Shown here in pieces: positions 21,565 to 31,549 of a DNA stretch of 64,000 nucleotides (position 1 is the first letter of the stretch; each line of letters begins with the position of its first letter). The DNA is from Zingiber officinale (Eukaryota; Streptophyta; Magnoliopsida; Zingiberales; Zingiberaceae), in the NCBI RefSeq assembly GCF_018446385.1, contig NC_056001.1, forward strand, positions 7,273,600-7,337,599. The letters run 5' to 3'. Under the pieces are notes generated by a model that saw only the letters and a list, made by a program, of their open reading frames with translations, was not told where the DNA came from and did no database searches. Made by a program: the position numbers and the translations under genes.

Positions 21565-22860
21565 CTATTGAACAGTGGTGATATGAGGTAGAGAAATGAC
21601 ATGAGCATCATATGCTTCACGAATAGAGTGACAATCTACTTCTATGTGCTTGGTGTGCTCATGAAATACTGGGTTAGCTGTAATTTGGATAGCACTAGTA
21701 TTATCCGCTTGAAGCGGAGTAGGTTTCATTTGAGGAAACCCAAGCTCACCCAACAGCCCTCGAAGCCAAACAATCTCAGAACATGCAGAGGACATAGCAT
21801 GATATTCAGACTCGGTGAAGGATTTCGACACCCGATCTTGTTTCTTACTTTTCCAAGAGACAAGAGAGTTGCTAATAAACATGCACCAGCTAGTAATGGA
21901 ACATCGAGTATCAAAACAATCATCCCAGTCAACATCACTATATGCAACCAAATGCATAGGAGAATCCATAGGAAAGAAAAGACCTCTGGTAGAAGTGCCT
22001 TGCAAGTAGCGAATAATGCGACAAACAGCAGCCAAGTGAAGGTGCCGAGGGGACTGCATAAATTAACTAACTTGTTGGACAGCAAAAGAAATGTCAAGTC
22101 GAGTAATAGTTAGACAATTCAAGCTCCCCACTAAACGTCTATATAAGGAGGGATCAGGAAGAAAATCACCTTCATCACGACGATATTTAACATTCACTTC
22201 TAAGGGAGTATCAACATATCGACCATCTCGAAGACCTGCCAATGTAATTATCTCCTGAATGTATTTATGCTGATTTAAGAAAATACCAGCTGTTGTAGAG
22301 TTTACTTCAAGGCCTAAAAAATAACGTAAAGGACCCAAGTCCTTCATATGAAACGAGCTTTGAAGGCGCTATTGAAGCTGAGAAATCAAATCAGAATCAG
22401 TCCCTGTAATAATAATATCATCAACATATACTAGAAGCAAAATTATTCCTTTAGCAGTCTTGCAAAGAAACAAAGATGAATCATATTGACTCTGGACAAA
22501 AGAGAAGCGAACAAGCATGGATCAAAACTTACCAAACCAAGCACGTGGAGCCTGTTTTAAACCATAGAGTGACTTTTTTAGTTTACAAACATCAGAAGAG
22601 GGTGTAGAAAATAATCCTGGTGGTGGAGTCATATAAATTGCTTCTTTAAGATCCCCATGTAAAAAGGCATTCTTAATATCCATTTGTCGTAATGACCAAC
22701 CCTTAGAAACAGCAATAGCTAGAACAAGTCACACTGTTGTCATTTTTGCTACTGGTGCAAATGTCTCATCATAATCAATTCCGTACTCTTGTTAATTTCT
22801 GAGTGCCACCAACCTTACTTTGTATCGATCAAGTGAGCCATCATATCTTAGTTTAATAAA
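21565..22860 (-). pseudogene. Element D reverse transcriptase and RNase H
   Basis: On the minus strand, RT shows the YVDD box at 22417-22428 and the DLGPLRYFLGLEV block at the start of the 22063-22347 ORF. RNase H follows at 21565-22059 with AYSDVDWDDC, FTESEYHAMSSA and the Copia end block ADNTSAIQI...HTKHIEVDCH. Stops near 22062, 22365 and 22530 disable it. Confidence 0.85.
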
Positions 22861-22866
22861 ATATAC

Positions 22867-23496
22867 TCATTTACAACCAATGGGTTTAATACCAGTAAGA
22901 CAGGGAATAATATCCCAAGTATGGTTCTCTTGAAGAGCTTGAAGTTCCTCTTGCATAGCTTTCTCCCAACATAAATGTTTAGTGGCCTGAGAATAAGAGG
23001 TAGGAACTGTAATATCAGCTAAAATAGTAGAAAAATCATACCAATTAGGAGGACAACTTATACGATTAGATCTTCGAGGAGCCACTGAATGGGCACTGGA
23101 TCAAGGTCAGGAAGGATTTGCGATGATAGGGTATGTCGTCGCTGATAGACAAAACCAGGTTTAAAACGCTCAATGGAAGGAGATATATCATCAAAGCTAG
23201 GAAAAAGAACACCATTAGAAGGGAGATCTTATTGCCGAAAATAGTACGCATGTTCAAAGAAAATCACATTTGTAGAAACACACAATCGATTAGTGGGAGC
23301 ATCATAACACAAAAATCCTTTGTGAGTAGTGTTATATCCCATAAATGCACATCTTACTGATTGAGTTGTAAGCTTGTGGCATTCATGTGGAGGTAAGTGA
23401 ACAAAACAAACGCATCCAAAAGTGTGAAGCATATGATAATAGGCTGTATACCAAAAAGATGAAAGTAAGGAGAATCAAAATCTAATTGTTGAGATG
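22867..23496 (-). pseudogene. Element D integrase C-terminus and linker to RT
   Basis: The minus strand carries the HTFGCVCFVHLPPHE and CAFMGYN blocks (23229-23432), which follow the integrase core in Copia elements, then a divergent linker and QEELQALQENHTWDIIP at the entry to RT (22867-23085). Frameshifts lie at about 23085 and 23240. The upstream part continues at 25502 once solo LTR I is removed; the two halves join in frame at that point. Confidence 0.8.
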
Positions 23497-23501
23497 GTAA
23501 C

Positions 23502-25496
23502 TGATAACCATGATTTTACTACACAATTTTCAATCATATAATCATGGTTTGATGTAGTTTTTATAAATAGAACTCATATTTACATCATATTTTATGCATT
23601 ATATCGATTGTGGACTTAATTGCAAATTATTTTATTATGACTTTATTTGATGCTAATATCTAATTGTTATTGTAGGCATCAAGGGTTTTTGGACTTGGAT
23701 GAATTTGAACCAAATTCGTGCTCGGATCGGAGTTTTAATGAGACGATCAAGCTCCAGAACAATCATAGCCATTCATTCAAGATTAGAGCAGATCTACACC
23801 ATCCATTGAAGATTTGGCTTATCCAACCTAATGAGAAGTAGATATGGACCATAGATGAAGATCAGTACTGTTGGATCGGATTTTAGCCTATTTTCCACCG
23901 TTGATCAAGCTCCAAGAATTCTCAGCCGTCTGATAAGTTTTGAGGAGGTTTAAAAGCCGCGAGAAGCTACAGTGCACCTGGGGCTCGGCTTCACGATTTG
24001 CTACCGTTCTTCTTCTTCGTCGTGACGCCGATGCTTTCGTTTCTCTATTCTAGATAAAAGAGCTAGTGATCTTCACCGGCGGCGATTCCTGAGCTCCGAC
24101 GTTCATCGTCCGAGGTCACAGAAGCAGCAGAGGGCGTTCCCCAGTCTGCGAAGTTGAGTTTCTGTCCATTTCGCAATCCGAATTTAGGGGCGTTCTCCGA
24201 TCCACGATTCTATTATCACCGGAGCTCGAGGGCGTTCCCAGAAGCTCCGATCACACTCCCGTTTCTCCATTCCATCAGCGACTCCGACATTGATCTGATC
24301 AATCAATTGGCGTGCGCAATTCCAGAACTCGGCGCTGTTTCTTCATGCGTTGTGGATTCCACTCAGGTGTGAGCTAGAAGGGCGTTCTCAGAGGCTATGA
24401 ACATCCGGATGGACTAGTGGGAGTTCGAGATTCAAAGTCAATTGCCCGAAGGGCGTTCTCAAAGGCAATTCTGTAGTGACGGCAGGGAGAAGAAGCTTGC
24501 GGCAAGGATCTGTGGATGAGGAACGTTTTCTTGTTTACCTTACTTGCATTTTTCTTTTGAATTGCCATTGAATTTGCTCAGATCTAAGGATCTGATAGTA
24601 TAGGTTGCATTTTAATCTTTGTTTTCATTTTCCATTTTTGTTCTGGTTTGAATTTCTACAATCCCATTTCTGATTTCCAGCATTCAAGTTTCATTTGTTC
24701 TTCTCTACAGAAAATCCAATTAGTGATGAATTCTGTTGTAGTTAATAGCTGAAATTAAGATCTCTATTCTTGATTCCGATCCTGCATTAGAATTTTAAGT
24801 TTGTTTAGTTTCATTAATAAGTCAGGAGCTCCAGTAGCTAGTTATGTCGTCATTGTGTACTAATTAGTTGTTGCAAGTTCATTACCTAATCATTTACAGA
24901 AAAATCATTTGTTAATTTGAATTCTGAATTCCATTTTACAAATTCTGTTTTAAATAGTCTACTTATCTGATAAGAAGAAGTTTCGGCTAAGTTAGGTCAG
25001 TTAAGTAGTTCTTGGTGAAGCTTAATTTGAATCAAGACTTGAGATAGATGATTTGTTCAATAAGATTTAATTTCTAAACTCTAAATCTGATTTCTGATTT
25101 TGGAATTCTACAGCAGCATATATGAATTCTATTTGATCAAATTGAGACTAAATGTTGTTGTCTTTCCAACTCTTTAATTTGATGTTGTGAAGTTTAAAAT
25201 TCTTAGAGGGAAATTGTGAAGTGAGGTTTGGCTCGGTTTGAATTAGTCTTTAGTTTCGTCTCCATTGTTAGGAGTTTAACTCCTAAATTCGTTTAGATTT
25301 TCTTGAGTACTGTTGATGGTGTTTTCTTGAGTTAAATCTATTTTACATGGTCATTTGATTGAACACACACATTAATTTGCTATCCTTGGAAAAATACGAC
25401 TTGGGACTCCATACTACATCTCTTTTCTTTAGTTTTGAAACGTTCCAATCTTAATTAATTTGATGCACAATGTGACATGCAATATGGTTGACACCA
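23502..25496. mobile_element. Insertion I: probable solo LTR (1995 bp) in D's integrase
   Basis: It begins TGATAACCATG, ends GGTTGACACCA, and is flanked by a perfect 5-bp duplication GTAAC (23497-23501 and 25497-25501). Removing it restores D's integrase reading frame exactly. There are no internal coding domains, no primer-binding site and no second LTR copy. The end region (GGAAAAATACGACTTGGGACTC) resembles gypsy Tat/Athila-type LTR ends, so a solo LTR of that kind is inferred. A cluster of GGGCGTTCTC-like words repeats four to five times in 24130-24460. Confidence 0.75.
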
Positions 25497-25501
25497 GTAA
25501 C

Positions 25502-26160
25502 CGATTAATCAGATAAACTACAGTCGACAGACCGTCCACCCAAAATCTAGGCGGAACTGATGTCTCTAAGAGTAAAGTGCGAACCATATCCAACACGTGA
25601 CGGTTCTTCCGTTCAGCCACCCCATTCTTTTAAGGGGTATAAGGGCATGATCGTTGAGATATAATGCCTTTCTGTTGTAGGAAAGCTTGGAAATCATGTG
25701 ACATATACTCACCACCATTATCAAACCGTAAAACGTTAATAGAGGTGGAAAATTGAGTCTCAATATAAGCCACAAAAATTTTAAAAACAGTTAACACTTC
25801 AGCTTTGGTACATAAAAAATATATCCATGTGAAACGACTATAGTCATCAATGAATGTCACAAAATATTTATACTGCGCATGTGAAATGATAGGAGTAACA
25901 CCCCAAACATCACTATGTATAATCTCAAAACATGTATTAGCACGAGTACCATAAGTAGGAAAAGGTAGCACTTTACTCTTTCCTAGTTTACAAACAGAGC
26001 AATTAAGAGAGAAATTATTAGAAGAACACTGATTTTTGTTGCCAAGAAAATCATGCTTCATCAAATGAGACAATATCACATTATTTGGATGGCTCAATCG
26101 TTTATGCCAAACGTCAGCCTTATTTTCAACAATAATAGAAGTCAAAGACAAAGTTATAGG
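25502..26160 (-). pseudogene. Element D integrase core
   Basis: The minus strand shows the pre-integrase zinc-binding block WHKRLSHPN...CSVCKLGK (26000-26115), then IHSDVWG (first Asp), FIDDYSRFTW, LRFDNGGEY (second Asp) and AERKNR (catalytic Glu, 25600-25620). This is the D,D-35-E order of a Copia integrase. One frameshift lies near 25640 at PYTP. Confidence 0.85.
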
Positions 26161-26737
26161 AATATTAAATTACAATGGAAATAATCTGTCCACTTTAGGC
26201 CCCCTCGCAATCACCTTCCCTGACCTCTGATCCTGCATAAGACAACCACGGCTTACATCACAATTATTATCCACCAACTGCCCAACAGAATTAAACTAGT
26301 AGACAATCCAGGAGAGACAAATACATGACGAAAGGAAGGTCCAATATCACCAATGGTTGTAATTGGAAGATTACTACCATTAGCAATCTGAAGATTTTGT
26401 TTACCGGTATACTTATGAAGATTATGCGGTCAATCAGGTGATCCAGTCATATAATTTGATGCCCCAGAATCAACAAACCAAGGAGAAGAAATAATCTTAC
26501 CCTGACCATGAAGTCCAAGAGTAGAAAATGCTATAATGATCATCTGTTGAACCATTTCCGGAGTAGCAAAAGATTGATTTGTGCCATCAATTGTGGCTGT
26601 AGAACTGATAGTGGTAGGATCTGAGATAGCAACCTGAAAAGCTTGGCCTCGTCGATTTTCTGGGCGTGTAGGACATTGCTTGATAATGTGTCCATTTTGT
26701 TTACAATAATTGCAAAATTTCTTACCACAATTGCGAG
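26161..26737 (-). pseudogene. Element D protease and second zinc knuckle
   Basis: The protease motif WFVDSGASNYMTG, with the D-S-G active triad, lies at about 26447-26485 (minus). Upstream, a complete CCHC knuckle (C-x2-C-x4-H-x4-C) lies at about 26675-26716. A first knuckle is cut by element E at 26737/43783. Confidence 0.75.
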
Positions 26738-26742
26738 CAATA

Positions 26743-27718
26743 TGTTGGTGCGGTTAGCACTAACGATTTAACCCAGGTTTTGATGAATGACAAATAGGTT
26801 AAGTTAGTTTTGTTGTTGTCTGACACTTTGATCGAGTGTGCAGGAGAAGTCCAGCTAGGTCGACGGGCTGACCGGATAGCTAGCGAGAAGTCCAAGCGGG
26901 TCGACGGGCTGACCGGACGCTTGGCGAGAAGTCCAGCTAGGTCGACGGGCTGACCGGATAGCTGGCGAGAAGTCCAAGCGGGTCGACGGGCTGACCGGAC
27001 GCTTGGCGAGAAGTCCAGACGGGTCGACGGGCTGACCGGACGTCTGGCAGGTAAGTGAGGTAAGTCACTGGAGGGGAGTTCTCGTGAAGGGAACATTAGG
27101 CGTCGATCCGGCTTAGATCTATTTCGGATATCTAAGTCGAGATCGTGACTAGATTCCGGTCTCGGAAAGACGGAATCTAAGTTATACTCTTTTTATTTAT
27201 CCGTTGAACTTTAACTGTGCTGACAATCTGTTTTACAGGATATATATTTGCCTTGGACTAACTTTGTTTTGCAGGAAAAGGGAGTTTTCTGGAATAAGGT
27301 GGTCCGGGCGCCCGGAGGGGATCCAGGCGCCTGGAACAGCATATAAAAGAAGCCCCAGACAGGAGCTTCAGATCAATCAATTAAGCTGAGAATTCTTCTA
27401 CTGCTAGTCTTGCTGCTCGACGTTCAGTGCAACGCCAACAAAGCTCCGACATTACGCTCCATTCTTTTCCCTTCTTGTCGGTATTTATTTTCAGTTTTCA
27501 TTAGCATTCACTATACGGTTCTTTTGTAATCATCATTTCGAATTGCTAGTGATTGCCCAACGAAAGTGGTCAAGGACCACGGGCCTTCGAGTAGGAGTCG
27601 TCACAGGCTCCGAACGAAGTAAAACATTTGTGTCTATTTTAATTTTCCACTGCGTTTACACTCTAAGTTTTCGAATCGATATTCACCCCCCGCCTCTATC
27701 GAATCTAACGGTCCTACA
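26743..27718 (+). repeat. Element E 5' LTR
   Basis: A 976-bp LTR, TGTTGGTGCGGTTAGC...GGTCCTACA. It carries five hairpin modules at 26851-27047, a GGGCGCC/GGCGCC palindromic promoter segment at 27301-27336, and a TATA box ATATAAAAG at 27341-27349. The two-exon-like ORF at 27204-27389 is LTR sequence, not a gene. Confidence 0.92.
26851..27047 (+). repeat. Five covarying hairpin modules in E's 5' LTR
   Basis: Each ~40-bp unit is AGTCC + variable stem + GGTCGACGGGCTGACCGGA + complement of the stem. Stems are CCAGCTA/TAGCTGG (two units, one with a mismatch), CCAAGCG/CGCTTGG (two units) and CCAGACG/CGTCTGG (one unit). The core is invariant while both stem arms change together. The same array is at 42914-43091 in the 3' LTR, where one unit is fused by deletion. 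Confidence 0.92.
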
Positions 27719-27720
27719 AG

Positions 27721-27732
27721 TGGTATCAGAGC
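27721..27732 (+). other. Primer-binding site of element E
   Basis: TGGTATCAGAGC, two bases after the 5' LTR, complementary to initiator-Met tRNA. Confidence 0.9.
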
Positions 27733-27963
27733 GGGTACCGCTCTGATTTGGTGCAACCACCAATCAGACTGGGGGTGAAATTTTTTTTTCGGTTTTTCAG
27801 TTTTACACTCAAAACTTCAAACTGGTTTATAACTTTCTATTATTTTTTTTTTGGCTAAATTGGTGCAACACCAATCTAGATTTTTCTACTATTTCTCTCT
27901 TCCCGCACTACTAATCCAAGACCAAGTCTTGGGATTTTTTTCGGTTATTTACCTGTGCACAGA

Positions 27964-29643
27964 ATGTCCCAACAAGAAGGATTCAGCACAGTGTGACCTC
28001 CACTCTTCAACGGGGATGACTTTCCGTACTGGAAGAAGCGCATGGAGGTCTACCTTAAAACAGACTTCGACCAGTGGATGAGCATTACGAGACCCTACAA
28101 AATTCCAATGGACAACTCCGGGAATCTAGTGGATCCTGAAGACTGGACAGCAGATCTGAAGAAAAAAGCATCAACAGAAAATAAAGCGATCAACACTCTA
28201 CAGTGCGGATTGACAAGAGAAGAACTGAACAGAGTCGGTCCACACAAAAACGCTAAAGAGCTATGGGACAAGTTGATCGAACTGCACGAGGGAACGTGCG
28301 ACGCTAAGGTAACAAAACGAGACCTGCTTTTAAATAAAATTTTTAATATAAAAATGCAGGAAGGAGAAACAGCGAATCAACTCCACGCGAGGATCAAGGA
28401 CATCCTCAACGGGCTTCATGCGATAGGCAACCAGATGGAGAACAGAGACTTAATAAGGTACGCATTAAACGTCTTTCCACGTAATAGTTTGTGGGCATCA
28501 ATAGTGGATGCCTACAAAATTTCTAAGAATCTTTCTGAATTAAAATTAGACGAGCTTTTCTGTGAATTAGAATTACACGAACAAACTAATGCTGGAGCCG
28601 AGAAAGGTATAGCTCTATTTGCAGGTTCCTCCAAAGAAAAGAAAAGCAAGCCTGAATTTGAAGAAGAATCTGACCAAGACTCCGAAGACGAAGAACACCT
28701 GGTGAACTTGGTAAGAAAAATGTTCACCAGGAGAAAGAGGAGCTTCAGCAAAAAGGATCTTCAAAAGATCAGCTCTCCCTCAGAACAAAAGAACGTGACT
28801 TGCTACGGCTGCAACAAAAAGGGACACTACAAGAACGAATGCCTAAAACTGAAGTTCGACAAACCAAAGCCAACCAAAAAGAAGGCACTCAAAGCAACGT
28901 GGGACGACTCCTCGGACGAATCGGAGGAAGAAGAGCAGAAACAACAGAGCCACCTCGCACTGATGGCCCGCGAAGCCGAAACAGAAAATGAGTCGGAAGA
29001 TGAAGACGGGTCTGAGCCCGAAACAAGCCACGAGTCTGTACTCATTTCCGAAGGCTCGAATGAGGTATATTTTAATTTAAACAAAAAGTTTTTTAGAATC
29101 ATCTCTTGTTTAAATAGTAAATTAACTAAAGTAGAAAATGAAAACAAATCACTTTTTGAGGAAAATCAAAACCTCAAGGAACAAATCAAAAATTCAAATC
29201 CAACTCAAGATCTAACACTTGAGGAGGAGAATCTATCATTAAAAAATGATGTTAAAAATTTAAAAGAAATGCTAGAAAAATTTACAACAAGATCAAAAAA
29301 TTTAGACTTAATCCTAAATAATCAAAAAGCATGTTATAATAAAACCGGACTAGGATATAAGTCGAATTCAAATAAAACCTTCAAATCATTAATAACCCAA
29401 CACAAATCAACCAATCAAGCTTGGGTCCCGAAAGCGTGTCTGACCACGCAAGTAGGAATTAATCAATATTATATACCTAAAGAAAAAATACATTATATAA
29501 AATCGAATAAACCAAACCAAAATCCAAAATACAAACCTAAATCAAATTCAAAATCTAAACAGTTTAAAGATCAACAAAATTACCACCAAGTTAACCATAA
29601 CTATAAAAAGAATCGACACAAGCCTAAAATCAAAATTTATTAA
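27964..29643 (+). pseudogene. Element E gag (one early nonsense codon)
   Basis: The likely start ATG at 27964 gives MSQQEGFSTV and then a TGA at 27994-27996, where relatives would have Arg; CGA to TGA is a typical methyl-C change. From 28042 the frame is open for 533 residues. It shows the Copia Gag domain (FPYWKKRMEVYL, AKELWDKLIELHEG, RDLLLNKIFNIKMQEGE), a CCHC knuckle CYGCNKKGHYKNEC at 28801-28842, acidic stretches, a coiled coil (about 29130-29290) and a very Lys/Asn/Gln-rich tail. It ends KIKIY at 29641-29643. Pol is not continuous with it. Confidence 0.88.
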
Positions 29644-31549
29644 AGGCCAATAATTCAGGGGGAGGCTCCAGAATAGCTGGCACCTCCAAAACTAACTTAC
29701 CCGACAGGGTAACCCAAAATTTACCAACCCGGCAGGGTAATTAAGATTAGTTAAAAAGAGACCAAGTTTAACTTAAATCATGGTACTGGTGAAATTTTTT
29801 GGATGATAGTACGTTAGGGAAGCTTGGGCATCGCATGTCTAGAAAGATATGGCTTCGATCTAGTGCATTTGGCCAAGTGGAACTGACCGAAGCTACCCTT
29901 AAATGAATCCTAACCAGTTGGACCAAGATTTAGTACTAAGTTCCGTGGATAGGACTATTCGGAAAACCTCGAAAGGTTGGTTACTTCTAATGATGTCCAT
30001 GTGACTCACCAAGCTTAGAAGTTTATCCGAAGAATGCCTATTTGTGGAAACCAAAACTAAATCTGAATCTAACACACGTTAAACCAAAACTCCATAATTA
30101 AAAATCCAATTTCATCTCACGAAATCATAGGATTCCCTGATTGAAAATATAGATCGGGTGAAATGAATAAGGCTTCAAAAATTTTAATTTTAAACTTAAA
30201 AATTAATCTCAAATTTTTAAAAAAATAAATAAATAATTTCAAAAATTCTAATTTTAAACTTAAAAATTATTTTCAAAATTTTAAACTTAAAAATTATTCT
30301 CAAAATTTTAAACCTAAAAATTAATTTCAAAATTCTAATTTTAAACTTAAAAAATTATTTTCAAAATTTTAATTTTAAACTTAAAAAATAATTTTCAAAA
30401 TTTTAATTTTAAACTTAAAAAATTATTTTCAAAATTTTAATTTTAAAACTTAAAAAATTATTTTCAAAATTTTAATTTTAAAACTAAAAAAAATTATTTT
30501 CAAAATTTTAATTTTAAACTTAAAAAAGTATTTTCAATATTTTAATTTTAAAACTTAAAAAATTATTTTCAAAATTTTAATTTTAAACTTAAAAAATTAT
30601 TTTCAAAATTTTAATTTTAAACATAAAAAATTATTTTCAAAATTTTAATTTTAAAACTTAAAAAATTAGTTTCAAAATTTTAAACTTAAAAAAAAGTATT
30701 TTCAAAATTTTAATTTTAAAACTTAAAAAATTATTTTCAAAATTTTAATTTTAAACTTAAAAAAAAAATTATTTTCAAAATTTTAATTTTAAACTTAAAA
30801 AATTATTGTCAAAATTTTAATTTTAAAACTAAAAAAATTATTTTCAAAATTTTAATTTTAAACTTAAAAAATTATTTTCAAAATTTTAATTTTTAGACTT
30901 AAAAAATTATTTTCAAAATCTTAATTTTAAAATTTAAAAAATTATTTTCAAAATTTTAATTTTAAAACTTAAAAAATTATTTTCAAAATTTTAATTTTAA
31001 AACTTAAAAAATTATTTTCAAAATTTTAATTTTAAACTTAAAAAATTATTTTCAAAATTTTAATTTTTAAACTTAAAAAATTATTTTCAAAATTTAATTT
31101 TAAACTTAAAAAATTAATTTCAAAACTTTAATTTTAAACTTAAAAAATTAATTTCAAAACTTTAATTTTAAACTTAAAAAATTATTTTCAAAATTGTAAT
31201 TTTAAAACTTAAAAAATTATTTTCAAAATTTTAATTTTAAACTTAAAAAATTATTTTTTTAAACTTAAAAAATTACTTTCAAAATTCTAATTTTAAACTT
31301 AAAAAATTATTTTCAAAATTTTAATTTTAAACTTAAAAAATTATTTTCAAAATTTTAATTTTAAATTTTAAAAAAAAAATTACTTAAAAGAAAAAATTAA
31401 TTTCAAAATTTTAATTTTAAACTTAATTTCAAAATTTTAATTTTAAACTTAATTTCAAATTTTTAATTTTAAACTTAAAAAATTAATCTCAAAATCTTAA
31501 TTTTAAACTTAAATTAATGCATGCTCAAAAGACTAACTTTAAATCCTAC
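29644..31549 (+). repeat. Gag-pol spacer of E with a 34-bp AT-rich minisatellite
   Basis: After the Gag stop there are about 530 bp of non-coding sequence. Then about 1.35 kb (roughly 30175-31510) of near-perfect tandem units of 33-36 bp follows, built from TTTTAATTTTAAACTT and AAAAAATTATTTTCAAAA, nearly forty copies. No coding potential is seen. The protease frame starts straight after it. Neither A, B nor C carries this array. Confidence 0.9.

Noticed and set aside
26851-27047. CRISPR-like array of spaced repeats
   Set aside because: Units are palindromic LTR repeats in a plant retrotransposon. There are no unique spacers or cas genes, and the organism is eukaryotic.
30175-31510. AT-rich array as a centromere satellite
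   Set aside because: It is one ~1.35-kb array lying exactly between gag and pol of one element, so element-internal expansion is simpler.
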